Part shown: in pieces, positions 33,463 through 44,823 of the stretch
Numbering within the stretch: the stretch's first letter is position 1
How the letters are laid out: every line of letters begins with the position of its first letter
DNA from: Sceloporus undulatus
Taxonomy: Eukaryota; Chordata; Lepidosauria; Squamata; Phrynosomatidae
Length of the DNA stretch: 64,000 nucleotides
Direction: 5' to 3'
Assembly: GCF_019175285.1 (NCBI RefSeq)
Contig: NC_056523.1
Location: 186,571,894-186,635,893 of the forward strand
The notes under the pieces: model-generated
Told to the model about the DNA's origin: nothing
The model's database searches: none
Seen by the model: only the letters and a program-made list of their open reading frames with translations
Program-made: the position numbers and the translations under genes

Positions 33463-34699
33463 ATGCTAGCAAGACTTAGGAGAGGAGTGAGGAGGAATGC
33501 TTCCCCTTTGGGGCAGAAGCAGGAGGGTAGCTAACATTGGTTTGGCATGGCCCTGACCCTGGCAGCCTCCTGCCATTGCCTGACCTACTCCCAGTCACTG
33601 CAAGGACAGAGAAAATGGTAATGGCAGCTTCCAAAGTCAACAGAACCAAGGGCAACCACCATGTGTTTCAGAGAGACAGAGGGTCCTATCACCAGGAGCA
33701 TCACAAAGGTACAACAAAAAAATTACCATACTGAACCACAATTGAATAAAAACAATTAAAAGCATATCAACAAAGTACAACATTCCCTATTAAATATCCC
33801 TTTCCTGAAGAAAGAGTCACTTCTCAAATGCCCTCCTGAATAAAGAGGTATTGATAATTGGTTTCAATTGCTCTGGCCAAATTGCGTCCTAAAATCAGGG
33901 GAAGCCAGATACTGCAAACCCACTCTCACAATTCCATCCTCTGGAGTAAGAGGTGCACAAAAGGGCAGACTATTCTGAAACTCTTAACTGAAAGGTGTGC
34001 AAGGTTTTGCATGAGAGGTCTGCCATAAAATTAAGGGAAATGTTGCAAAGTTTGCAATGTTTCTTTTTAAAAAGTTAGTAAAATCCTGCCTATATGATAA
34101 CAACTAGTGCAAATGGGACTGTCCAAACAGTATGTGGGTGTTATACAGAGTGATGACAGTAATATATAAAACTGACTGCACAGAATACAGTAGGGATGGA
34201 AAGAATATTTAAAAAATTGGTGTTTTTTTTAAAATGGTTTCTCAAATGTCCAGAAACTCTGAGAAGATGAATACTAGATGTGCCAGAAACTTAACAATTT
34301 GGGACCTATTCTGCACAAAAAAATGTGGATTGTGCAGAAATTGCATAATCCCTCCACATTTTTCACATTTCACAAGGATGAATACCAGAATGGGATTTTC
34401 ACTGATATTTCACAGAAGTTACTTAACAATATACTTTAAAGCCCCATTTTATTTTTTAAAAAGCATTTCCAGTACACCTTTTCAAACTCTTATTTAAAAA
34501 AACAACAAAAAACCTAACACACCTCAAGTAAAATATGACGCAGATCAAAATCTAGGATTTTTACTAATGCTATATATATATGCACTTCAACTGAGTGGTC
34601 CCACACCCTGCTCATTTTGTATAAGGTTGACAGCTCTGAAAATTAAATTCTGGCAACTTTGGGGCTTGACAGACTGGGAGTTTATGCCAGCCTGCATAC
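33463..34699. other. Intergenic, nothing recognised
   Basis: No gene. Possible old LINE sequence around 33760-33960. Confidence 0.4.
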
Positions 34700-35030
34700 T
34701 CAGTAGGGCTGCAGTAGGGCTGAACGTTCACACGCTCCAAGTCCTTCTTTCTCCACCAGGGTACCATCATGGTATGCACCCGTCCATATGGCACAAGCCA
34801 TGATGACATCCATGCGGCAGAGTGCCAAAATGATGCTCCGCGGAAGGGGCGTCATCATGGCACTCACGTGCACCTGTGGCCTCCCTTCCGGGGCGCAAAA
34901 ACAACCCACCAAGAAGCGGATTCTTTTTGGTCCTTGCGGAGGCCTCAGCATCTGGTTGCCACAGCCTCCATCCAGGCCTCAAAGGGGTGGCGTTGAACCA
35001 CCTGTCTGTAGAGGCCCTTTGTATGGAATG
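34700..35030. repeat. GC-rich unclassified element
   Basis: CpG-containing island-like stretch with CATGATGACATC and GGCGTCATCATGGCACTCAC. It resembles 41548-41905 in composition and in ATGATGACATC words. Probably a non-autonomous DNA transposon, not a promoter. Confidence 0.4.
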
Positions 35031-35307
35031 ACGATAGAGCCCTCTGAGTCCAAGACTAAAGCTAGAGAGTAGACTATAACAGTTTTGGTTAGCTTTTAGA
35101 AGTAGCCTGTGTGAAAAACAAGAGCAAAAGTTGATGACTGAACTTTTAAAAATATTAACAATGTTGGAATGAGGGAACAGCATGGAATTTGTTTTGGTTT
35201 TGGGTAACTGGTACACAAACAATAAAAACAAACATGGGGATTTTTTGTCTGGATAAAACACTACAATCCAGTCAAAGGTAAAACAATAGCCCTTTAATGT
35301 ACTATCA

Positions 35308-36255
35308 CTATCTGGTTACTGAAACAAAAGTCCTTCCCCATACTCTCTTGAGGGCTCCCTTAACTTCCTTGTTCCTGAGACTGTAAATCATGGGGTACAA
35401 CATTGGTGTGACATTAGTGTAAATCAAGGAAACCACCTTGTCTTCATTCAAGGAATAGCTGGCCTTTGGTCGGATGTAAATGAAAATGGCACAGCCATAG
35501 TGAAGAACAGCCACAACCAGGTGAGCAACACAGGTGGAGAAGGCCTTTTTACGCCCTTGGGAGCATTTAATCCTCAGGATGGAATTGGCAATGAAGACAT
35601 AGGAAAGCAGAATGAGCACAAAAGGGATGAGCAAAATCATCATGCAAACAAGGAAGACAGCCATTTCATTGACATGTGTGTCACTACATGCCAAAAAAAG
35701 CACTGGTGGAATATCGCAGAAGAAGTGGTTGATGTTGTGTGAGCCACAGAAGGGAAGACTGAAAATCAGCATGGTCAGTCCCAGGGAGATTGTGAATCCA
35801 CTGATATAGGCTACCAGCAACAGCTGCATACAGAGATTTTGGTTCATGATGAGAGTGTAGCGTAAAGGATGGCATATGGCCACATACCTGTCATAGGCCA
35901 TCACAACCAACAGAAAACACTCTGTACCCCCAAAGGCAATAAAGAAATACATCTGCATGGCACACACCATCAAGGGGACTCTTTTGCTCTTGGCCAAGGT
36001 GTTAGCCAGCATCTCGGGTACAAAGACCAGAGTGTAACAGATTTCAATAAAAGATAAGTTGCGTAGGAATAAATACATTGGGGTGCTGAGGGCAGGATCA
36101 ACTAAACTTATGACCACTATAGCCAGGTGTCCTGATAGTGTGATGAGGTACATGAGAAAGAACAAAGCAAAAAATATGTTCTGCAAAGTCCCATTGATGT
36201 TGAATCCGAGAATAACAAAGCCTTCATCAGTGCTCTTGTTTTGTCCTTGTTCCAT
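35308..36255 (-). CDS. Olfactory receptor, class II, family-10-like (315 aa, paralog 1)
   Basis: Odorant receptor GPCR. From the ATG at 36255: N-glycosylation NKS at 6-8 and NGT at 21-23; TM1 SGHL at 41-44, so N1.50 is His43; LSTPMY at 56-61 (Ser replaces the usual His); EICYT at 71-75; MAYDRYVAIC at 119-128; FCDIPPVLFLACSDTHVNE at 179-197; KAFSTCVAHL at 237-246; IYIRPK at 259-264; and PMLYPMIY at 284-291, so the NPxxY Asn is Tyr287. Three in-frame features argue against the upstream ATG at 36315: it overlaps a splice acceptor (TTATGCAG), paralog 2 lacks it, and 315 aa is standard. About 37 residues differ from the OR at 44824, roughly 88% identity by eye. Intact. Confidence 0.94.
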   Translation of the reverse strand: MEQGQNKSTDEGFVILGFNINGTLQNIFFALFFLMYLITLSGHLAIVVISLVDPALSTPMYLFLRNLSFIEICYTLVFVPEMLANTLAKSKRVPLMVCAMQMYFFIAFGGTECFLLVVMAYDRYVAICHPLRYTLIMNQNLCMQLLLVAYISGFTISLGLTMLIFSLPFCGSHNINHFFCDIPPVLFLACSDTHVNEMAVFLVCMMILLIPFVLILLSYVFIANSILRIKCSQGRKKAFSTCVAHLVVAVLHYGCAIFIYIRPKASYSLNEDKVVSLIYTNVTPMLYPMIYSLRNKEVKGALKRVWGRTFVSVTR

Positions 36256-36309
36256 TTTCACTCTACATCCCGTGGTCAAATTGTTTTGCTCCTCTTTGCA
36301 TTCACCAGT

Positions 36310-36338
36310 CTGCATAAGAAGGATAAGAAAGATAAAAT
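36310..36338 (-). other. 3' splice acceptor of OR 35308-36255
   Basis: Minus strand reads TTTCTTATCCTTCTTATGCAG, leaving a 54-base 5' UTR before the ATG at 36255. Confidence 0.78.
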
Positions 36339-36626
36339 GGCTACAGGAAACAGATCAGCACAAGTCAGCAAATAAAATGGGGAAAAATGCCATTTATGCA
36401 GAAAGATACTATTTGTTCCTCAGGTTTTAAAGTGGGCATAATAGTCCTTGACACTTACCTTATCTGTGGAACATATTTTTAAAAAGACCCCTCCTTTTTT
36501 ATAAAGGTTTTTTGTATTCTTCAGGATGCACAAAAGCACATCATTGGCATTTAGGAGAAGACTGAGAGACTCAATCTTGGCTTAGACCTGTAAGGAAAGG
36601 TGGACACCATATCCACTGTAGTTTGT

Positions 36627-36700
36627 TGTTGTGTGCTTCAAGTCATTTCAGACTTATGGTGATCCTAAAATGAATGTATCACTGGGTTGCAGAGTTCTTC
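36627..36700 (-). repeat. SINE tail fragment
   Basis: GTTGTTGTGTGCTTCAAGTC and TTTCAGACTTATGGTGATCC on the plus strand; only the 3' third of a tRNA-SINE remains. Confidence 0.7.
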
Positions 36701-36942
36701 ATTGTAAGTTGAATTGTGTAAGATGAAAGGTATCAAGTTGGGGGGGAAGCTATATCGCAGGAGCATACTAATCCCAGTTTTGTTTTGTTTTAAAATGACA
36801 TTGTGCTGAAATAAAGACAGAGACATTAACTATAAAAAATAATAACAATGAACATGACCTTAGATGGCATGTTCCACTACTTCCATTTTTAAATATTTAC
36901 ACTTTTTCAAAGGAAATACCACAAGTTTTACCCTGTTCCTAA

Positions 36943-37482
36943 CTATTGTTGTGTGCCTTCAGGTAGTTTCTGAGTCATGAAGACCCTAAGGAGATCATTG
37001 CATTTACTTTTTTGCCTGATGCGGGCATGGGATGGAATCAGGCCGGAATGGGGGGAAATGGCACACGAAATAGCTGTTGTACTGCTGGACAACCACCACC
37101 CGTCCCCGAGCCAGCCGAGTTTGAAGGACAGAAAGCTTCAGTACTACCAAAATCAGTGGGATAAGCTCGGCTCAGGGATGGGTGGTGGTCAGCCAGCAGC
37201 ACAGCAGCAATTTCATGTGTGATAACACCCGTTTTCCCCAGTTGCAGCCTGAGCCCATCCCGTGCCCAGATTGAGCAAAAATGTGCATGTAATAATCTCC
37301 TAAAATCTATTTTCTTGGCAATATTTGTTCAGAGTGGGTTTGCCCTTGCCTTCCTCTGAAGCTGAGAGAGTGTGACTTGCCCAAGGTCACTCAGTGGGTT
37401 TCTAAGGCTGAGTGGAGATTCAGACTCTAGTCTCACAGTGTCCTAGTAGTCCAACATTCAAGCCACTATGTCAGGCTGACCC
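36943..37482 (-). repeat. tRNA-derived SINE split by a MITE
   Basis: The tail lies at 36943-36989 (TTGTTGTGTGCCTTCAGGTA). The body and head lie at 37301-37482 (TTGCCCAAGGTCACTCAGTG, then GGAGATTCAGACTCTAGTC). The two halves join cleanly across the element at 36990-37300. Confidence 0.85.
36990..37300. mobile_element. Palindromic MITE with TAA target duplication
   Basis: Ends GGAGATCATTGCATTTAC and, in reverse complement, GGAGATTATTACATGCAC. Flanked by TAA on both sides (36987-36989 and 37301-37303). The arms pair through CAACCACCACCCGTCCC and GGATGGGTGGTGGTC. The 3-bp TWA target fits PIF/Harbinger-type transposition. Confidence 0.85.
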
Positions 37483-39010
37483 TCATTCATTGTGGTGGTG
37501 GATGTGGATGCCAATTCACTCTTGATTCTACTGCTGCTGTTCCTGCAGCTGTTCTGAATTGTACAGGCTCATTGCTGCTGGTGCCAAACCTCTGGAGGGA
37601 TAGGGTCCAGTAGCAGGATTCTGGCCCACTTACACAGATCATTAATATACAAGTTGCCATATATGTAGAACTTAAAGCAGTTGCAGGAATCCTGAAGCTG
37701 TCATCTTGGGGTCATCTGGGAAGGGTGAAGGTTTGCAAAAATAGTCTTAGAGCTGCAAGATCACATTTGTTCAACTCTGAACAACGGCAAAAGCCATTCT
37801 TTTTGCTCTTTTGCATTGGGCTGCTGAGGTGGAAACAAAGTTCTGTTCTTAGATATAAACTTCAAACTAACTCTACCCAATAACACTCACAGACTAGGGA
37901 TCAAAAAAGGATGTTTGAAGGTTTCTCACTTCTAAATGGTTTAGGGCCTGTGTGCGGTAGTGGCTCAAGTACTGAACTGGTATTTGAGAGAGTCTGGTTC
38001 TCGCCTAAGACTGAACAATTTCAGAGTGGATGGGGCTACACTGGGCTCAAAAATAAGCCAGAGCTTTTTTAAATAAATCAAAATCAAATATTTATTAATA
38101 TAGATATTTTTTAATTCAAGGCAAAATGATCAGATTTACTTCATTTTCCATTTTTCAGGCTTCTAGGGTGTCTGGTGTTTGTTTTTAAATTCTGGATCAA
38201 GGTAAACAAGCAGAAAATCCACCTCTTGGTCTTCCAAGTGAAACAAAATCGAAGCAATGCTGTTCAAATGAAAGTGTAACAATGCTTATAATCACAGATA
38301 GTTGGGGAAAAGCCAGTTTTTCAAGTCTTCAAAAAAAATTTTTCATTAAATTTTATTAAGTAATTTAAAAAGTAGTTCCAAGAAATAAGAAAACATCAAG
38401 TCTTCAAATTTTAACCAAACCTGGATGGAAATGTCTGGTCAAATGTGAGCACATGAACACATGCACAGAGGTGGAGAATAAATGTGAGCAATTTCCCTGA
38501 TTATCTCCTGTCCCTGAAATCAGTCCAATCAGACCTCACCTCTGTAGTTGAAGTGGAGGTAGGATTGGGTGAAAACACAATGGCTGGCCAAAGTGAGGAA
38601 ACCTCAAAATGCCCATATCTTGAAACACACTTCGATGGAGAGAAAGTAGGCAAGATGAGGGTTAAGTTGGGGTGAGAGCTAACGTGTCAACAAATCAACA
38701 GGCAAAGGATGGAAAAGAACATGAAGTAAGTCCAGAGCAGCTGACTATGAAAGTCTGCATGGTGGGTGGTAGGTAGGTCTAAATGGCCCCAGAATTTGGA
38801 TAAAAATTCAGCTAAACATATAATTAACCAACTCTAGGCCAGAGGGTTTTTTTTGCCAGAAAACTATGACGAGCAGCTGCTGCAGTTGTCATCCTTCCCT
38901 TTAAGGCTCACATCCCACCTAGGCTTGACTACAACTGCACACCAACAGCCCACTGGGAATATTTTTCAGGTTGTATGCCACTGTTGCTGCAGCTTGTGAA
39001 AGAAGAAAAC
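37483..39010. other. Intergenic, nothing recognised
   Basis: No gene or named repeat in 1.5 kb. Confidence 0.45.
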
Positions 39011-39318
39011 TAGGGTTACCAGAGTGAAAATGGGAGAGATCACCTGTATCTTTAATGGTTGTGCAGAAGAGGGAATTTTAGCACCCTTGTTAACCAGCTG
39101 GAAGATGGGTGATGGTTGGTTGGCAGTGCAGCAGCAATTTTGCATGTGGTAAAATCAGTTTTAACCCATTCCAGTTCAATCCATGCTCGGGTCAGCATTA
39201 AAATTGCATGTGATCAACTCCCTAGTTACATGACAGAAAGCACCTGCTGAAATTCCCTCTTTTGCAGAGCCATTAAAGGTACAAGAGCCCTCTCTTGTAT
39301 TCAATGTGGCAACCATAG
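39011..39318. repeat. Nested MITEs
   Basis: Outer pair: TAGGGTTACCAGAGTG at the left and, reverse complemented, TATGGTTGCCACATTG at the right, with CTTTAATGG and GAGGGAATTT(T/C)AGCA shared by both arms. Between them (about 39085-39222) lies one arm of the 36990-type element (GATGGGTGATGGTTGG, TGCAGCAGCAATTTTGCATG, CATGTGATCAACTCCC). Confidence 0.7.
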
Positions 39319-41129
39319 ATACCTGAAGAACTATGATGCCTTGCTCCATGCAGTGCAATAGACTCAAGTACATCCACCCATCAGTAGTCTCCCTCATCCC
39401 TTCCCCTTTCTGTGCTCATGGATTTTTGGTGTGCTTATATTGCAGAAGTGAAACACACAAACCAAAATCTTTCCATTGAACCAGTAAGCCCTTGCATCAC
39501 TGGAACTGGGGAGGAGATGGACACTCCAACTTTAAAGTCACCTCATACAATAAAGCCAGACTTTCTACTCTTCCAGTTCCACTAGCCTGGAGATTTGTCT
39601 CCTTGCTTGGAGAGCTGAAGAAGGGGAAGAGTTCCCCGAAATTTTAGTCAGCCACCTAAGACCTGGACACAATATATAAATTGACATTTGTATATACAAA
39701 TATTCAGAATGTACAGACTGAGATTTTTTCCCCATCATTTGATCATCATTTGACCTATTCGTTTCCAGATTTTCATCAATCAATGAAAGGATATAACATT
39801 TCCTTTTTGTAAAAAGAGAGAGAGAGAATCAAACAAAAGGAAAAAGGATGATTCACAATTTGAATTCAATATTGGAAAAAGCTTTTAATTAGTTAATGCC
39901 TCTCCCAGTAATGAATTCAAACTGTCATTCATTTTCAACTTCCCAAGTAAGGGGATTCACTCATAATTGAGATTTTAATTAAATTTTCTATAGGGAAAAA
40001 GCCTACATATATCAGTTTTTCTTTACATCTGCAAGACTATCAGGATTTCATTCTACATTGATGAAATGTACGATATCTTACCTCCGAATTGCTTGGGTGA
40101 AGAGAGAGGACCCATGCTCTAATGGCAACATGATGAAAGTAAAGCTACATAAACATCATTAAAGATCTCCATAAATATGCAGTTTATACAATCAAAAGCA
40201 AATATCTTCTGTCAAGCAGGTAGTTAAGACTGGCTGGAACCAGAAATATTATAATAGAATTGTTTTCTATTAATACTGATTTCTTTGTACTCTATCTATT
40301 TTACCGATTCGTTCTCCCTGGCTTTCTCCCTTAGAACTAGCATCCTGAAGCAGCGTAGTACAGTTTCCATCCATTAGATTAATGCCCTAAGTATTACTTG
40401 AAGAATGCCATGAGCCTCAGGGGGAAATGTGACAAAAGATCTGGGTTTCATCACAACTGGGAGACAAAGGTGCAGTACTCAGTGGTGTACTGTAATTATC
40501 TGAGAATGTAGAATTATGGCCTAAATCCAATCATGGGTTTCAACTAAAAGAGACTCACTAGATCAATAGGAACTTGGGAACTCGGTGCTGATACAAGTTT
40601 CACTGTTTTAATGTGTCTACTGCCCCCCCCCCAAACCTTTTTATTAATTTTTACACACACACCTCTCAATAACACACGTAACATATAAAAATCATAACCT
40701 TACACTAATCTACAAACATAATCCTAAATTAGTTTACTCTAAGTAAACCAAATTATTCCTCAACTCCACCCTACCTTCTCCCTATATAAAACTGTAATAA
40801 TAAACACAATAAACACAAACCAAGTTCAGTGTATCTACTACTCTTGGTGGCAAAATCTGCCACAGAATCTGCCAATACCAGATCTTCCTTGTAGTATCAC
40901 CATCAGGATTGCCTTATTTTAATAGAGGCTGTGGCCAGATGGCCTGTATTTGGTAGGAGCACGCAGTTATTGGGCATGTGTGTGGGGGGGGGTGTGTGTG
41001 GGGGGGGGGGTGTTTGTGTATGTATGGAGTGGCATGCCATATTTTTAATCTTTTACCAGAAATTATGTTTTTCACAGTTTTTTAATCATATTTTTAAAGT
41101 TATGTTATCATTTAATTCTTTTTTAACTT
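39319..41129. other. Intergenic; G-rich simple tract
   Basis: Nothing gene-like. A GTGTG/GGGGGG tract lies at 40978-41012. Confidence 0.45.
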
Positions 41130-41245
41130 TTGTAAACTAATGTTTGTGCTTATGATAATCTTTTAAAAATTATTGTAAGCCTCTTTAAACTCCATCTTGG
41201 AAGGGAGGCATGAGATAAATTCCATACATAAATATGAAAAAGTAG
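41130..41245 (+). mobile_element. L2-type LINE 3' end
   Basis: ATTGTAAGCCTCTTTAAACT and GGAAGGGAGGCATGAGATAA match the L2 3' terminus. Confidence 0.5.
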
Positions 41246-41282
41246 ACCAGAATCTTTTGTGATTTTTTATGTAATATAACTG

Positions 41283-41518
41283 CATTTAATAGCAATAGCA
41301 AGTACATTTCTATACCACTTATCAGTGCACTTAACCATTCCCTAAACGATTTACAATGTGTAAGCTAATAAGCTGGGTACTCATTTTAGTGACCTCAGAA
41401 AGATGCCAGGTTGAGTTGACCCTGAACCCCTGGCTGGTATTGAACACACAACTTTGAGGTTTATATGTGAATGGCTAGGGTACAGGCATTTAACCACTGC
41501 ACCACCAGGGCTCCTTTA
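41283..41518 (-). repeat. tRNA-derived SINE of a second type
   Basis: The minus strand starts GGAGCCCTGGTGGTGCAGTG (A box) with B-box-like GTGTTCAATACCAGCC, continues GGGTTCAGGGTCAACTC, and ends TGCTATTGCTATT. The tail is unlike the BovB type and resembles L2. Confidence 0.75.
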
Positions 41519-41547
41519 AGTATCAGAGAGGCTAAGAAACTTAGGCC

Positions 41548-41905
41548 TGAAGCAGACGGGCCTGAAGTGGTGTGCCGCCACCGTCAATACTAGGATTCTG
41601 GAGTGTGCAGCAACCCCATGCTCCAGAACCCTAGTCCGTACAGGCGGTGGTAGCATGGCGGCATCCCATCCACATGGGCACTGCCATGATGACATCAGGG
41701 ATGCACAGCATACAGACATCGCTGCACGTCGCTTACATCACCAGTACGCCAATGGCACACTTGTGACATCAGCTGGGCACCATAAAAAGAACCTGCTTTT
41801 CACAGGTTCTTTTTACTCCGGAGGGATGCCGAATGGTTTGGCTGCTGCGGCGTCCCTCCAGAGTTAAAACTGGCGCTTCCAGTCTGCCGTTTCAGGACGG
41901 TTTGT
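41548..41905. repeat. GC-rich unclassified element with internal hairpins
   Basis: ACTAGGATTCTGGAGTGTG pairs with TGCTCCAGAACCCTAGT, and AAGAACCTGCTTTTCACAGGTTCTT is a short hairpin. CpG-rich relative to its surroundings. Probably a non-autonomous transposon related to 34700-35030. Confidence 0.5.
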
Positions 41906-42182
41906 TTTGCCCCAAAGTTACTGAATTGTGAAGAAGCGTAATGTGACCTCAGCAAGGGTGCCTGGTGTTTTTTGGTGCCTCAGACTGATGTGCATTGATT
42001 GTATTGTCTACTGGGTACTTTGCTGGCTGGACTATGTAACAACAGCCCTCTACTTGGTATGGACATTATGCAATGGTGCAATTCTAATTCCCACAGATGC
42101 AAGTCCACCTACGAAGACACAACACACAAACAGGATTCTGGATGTGGGTTTTTTTTTAAATAATTTTAAAGTTGCCCTATTT

Positions 42183-42342
42183 CAGGGACGTAGCTAGGAT
42201 TTTAGGAAGGGGGGGGTCCAGACTAAGTGCCACCATTATAATGGGGCTTGAGTGTGGCAGCACAGCAGCACACACCATTCATTTTTCTAATGGAAGGGGG
42301 GGTCCGGACCTCAAGAACCCCCCCCCCTTGGCTTCGTCCCTG
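42183..42342. mobile_element. Short hAT-like MITE
   Basis: Ends CAGGGACGTAGCTAGG and, in reverse complement, CAGGGACGAAGCCAAGG. Target duplication CCTATTT (7 bp, or 8 if the first C is counted) at 42176-42182 and 42343-42349. Confidence 0.85.
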
Positions 42343-42349
42343 CCTATTT

Positions 42350-42789
42350 CATAGACTTTCTCAGGTGCACAACTGTGTTGGGCATACAAGGAGAACCACA
42401 CCATCTTAGGCATTTAATTGTGGGGTGGGGACAGTGCAAACTGCAGGCATGTGCAATCATTGTTCCTTCTTTTGTGGCCTCCAAAAACCCTTTGGAAACC
42501 TCCGTTCTCCCAACCACCAACTTTCAATTCTTTTTTCCTAAGCAATTAGCCAATAATGCCCCTCCAAATCATCACAAAAAGAGTTACAGTGCTATAGCTT
42601 ATTAATGTGATGGCTCTTTTGCTCTATAACATTATATATAAAAGGAATTTTTAAGAGAAAATTTGTCCATGAAACCATAGGTTCACCTCCAGAAGCTACT
42701 TCTTTCCATTAAAAAATCACCTTTAGAACAGTCCTGGTGCAGATTTAAGAAATCTCTTCAAAATAGTGCCCCCAAAAGAATGAAAAGAA
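42350..42789. other. Intergenic, nothing recognised
   Basis: No gene or repeat named. Confidence 0.45.
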
Positions 42790-42993
42790 TGGATATGCAG
42801 GTGATGGTGTAGTGTTGAACTAGGACTCTGGAGACCAGTGTTCAATTCCCAGCTTGGCCTTGAAACCTACTGGGTGACTTTGGGCAACTCATGTGCTCTC
42901 AACCTCGGGAGAAGGCAATGGCATACCTCCTCTGAACAAATCTTTCCAAGAAAACCCCATGGGCCTTAGGGTCATAACTTTAATGCACACAAC
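42790..42993 (+). repeat. tRNA-derived SINE with BovB-type tail
   Basis: GGTGATGGTGTAGTGTTGAA (A box), GTGTTCAATTCCCAGC (B box), CTGGGTGACTTTGGGCAACT, and tail ending CACACAACAATAACAA. Confidence 0.85.
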
Positions 42994-43009
42994 AATAACA
43001 AGCTATCTG

Positions 43010-43432
43010 AAAGTGCATTATGAACCTGACAGAGTCTTAAGATCTGCAGGGGAGGGCCTTGTCTAAATTCTGCCTCCATTACCAACTCATTTGTTGAGCA
43101 CTTGGGAGAGAGCTATCTCAGTGGCTGGCCCCAACCTCTGAAATCCCCTTCTACGAGAAGTTTGGCCAGTCCCCTTCCTGGTCACTTTTCAAAGGCAGCA
43201 TTGAACCTTTGTCTTCAAGTAGACTTGTAATGAATAATTAATTGCAAGGAGTCTTCTTATGAAATGGGTATGCTTTATTTTTTAACTTTTCTGTGCTTTT
43301 GAATGATTTTATACCATTTTAAAGCTATGGTTTTAATATGATGATTTCAAATTTTGTTTAAAGTTTTATTGTTGTGTTTTTAGCTTTCTGTGAACTGCCT
43401 TGAAACTTAATCTGAGAGAAAGGTGGAATATG
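43010..43432 (+). mobile_element. L2 LINE 3' part
   Basis: Remnant of the L2 ORF end (WLAPTSEIPFYEKFGQSPS-like reading) followed by the 3' UTR and CTTTCTGTGAACTGCCTTG terminus. Confidence 0.6.
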
Positions 43433-43580
43433 CAGTTGGCCCTTCATATCCACAGGGATTCCATCCTGGATTTCTCCGTGGATGCCAAAAAACATGGTAC
43501 ATCAAGTCCCATTATGGGGCAGGGCCATCTGTGGATGCAATCTGCAGAACACAAGTCTGCAGTTGGGAAGGGCTGGAATT
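43433..43580 (+). mobile_element. Tigger-like MITE, internally deleted
   Basis: Starts CAGTTGGCCCTTCATATCCA directly after the L2 end, with CTCCGTGGATGCCAAAAAAC and CAAGTCCCATTATGG inside. Confidence 0.65.
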
Positions 43581-44823
43581 AATTAATTAATTCATTCGTT
43601 AATAACAACCAGCAAACCCAGAGGTATCACACCTTCCAACATTGCACAGATGAAAAGTGGGACATGTGTGGCCAAGCAACATCAGAGTTTTGTCAAGATG
43701 GCAAAGATTATTAATGGGGAAGAACAGACAAACTATGAGATGCTGTAGCAAATTGCTCTTCCCTGAGCCTATTGGGAAAGTGGAGACCCCACCTTTTCCT
43801 CCCCATTCCCTCTTCTTGAGTTAATGAATGCAATTAACTTTGCACTTTAAACTTTGCACTTTCAAAGCAACTGGGATTGAAATTAAGCTCAGGACAAGGA
43901 TGGAAAATGGGAGTGGAAGAGAAACTGAAGCATTATAAAAGCCATTGAAAGGGTAGGACAACAGAGCATTAATCCATGGTGTCCCTGCGAGTCAAGGAAG
44001 TTGGAAGGAATGAGACATAGTGCAAGAATACATGATTCTTTTTAGACCAATCTGGAAGAGCCTCAAAGCAAATATTTTAAGAAACCTTTACACTATGTGT
44101 TCCCCACACTACCTTAAAAAGTCTGCACCTTCTAATTTGATATTTTAGAGCCATTTAAAAAAAATTAACTCCTAAGTATTTTAGAATTTGAATAAATGCC
44201 CATTTTGAAGTATGATGAAAAGAATATCCTCATGAAAGCTAAATGCAATCAAAAACTGGGTTTTCAACGTAACCATGTTCTGTTTGTCTTTCCTGCCAGA
44301 TTTCCAAAGTTTATAAAAATCAAACACTTCAGCATACACAAAATGTAATAGAAGTGTAACATATACAAAAATTATAATAAATTAACTGAAAGAATGGGAA
44401 CTGGTTTTACATTTAGCTTAGGTCTGTGCTGACTTTTCTGATAAAAAAAACTTAGTCCTAGAAATATCCTGTTCTTGGTCAAGGAGTGAAGCTAGACAAG
44501 GAATCCAACATTTCTGGTGGGTCCAGGAATGCAGTTGAGCAGTTTGGAATGAATTAATGAACAGTATCAAATGCAAACTTTATCTACTTAACAACAACAA
44601 GAAATGGCAGTGGGCTAGAAGAAATGAAACGAGCTTGTCTATGACTTTTTAAAAAAGTAATTTGTTCACATGCATAAAAATAAATGTTAGCTCATTTGTT
44701 CCTGGTCAACTGGCACACTGAATTACATTTACAAGACTCATTTTGAGAGATACAATTAATACATCTCTGAATGACTGGCAATTCTAGTCATTTCTGAAAA
44801 ACTAGGCCTCAGGTGTACTATTA
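43581..44823. other. Intergenic; 3' flank of the OR at 44824
   Basis: Contains possible remnants of an unclassified transposon near 43630-43940 (GATGAAAAGTGGGACATG). No gene. Confidence 0.4.

Noticed and set aside
34700-35030. CpG island promoter
   Set aside because: CpG content is modest, no gene starts nearby, and a similar GC-rich element at 41548 points to a repeat.
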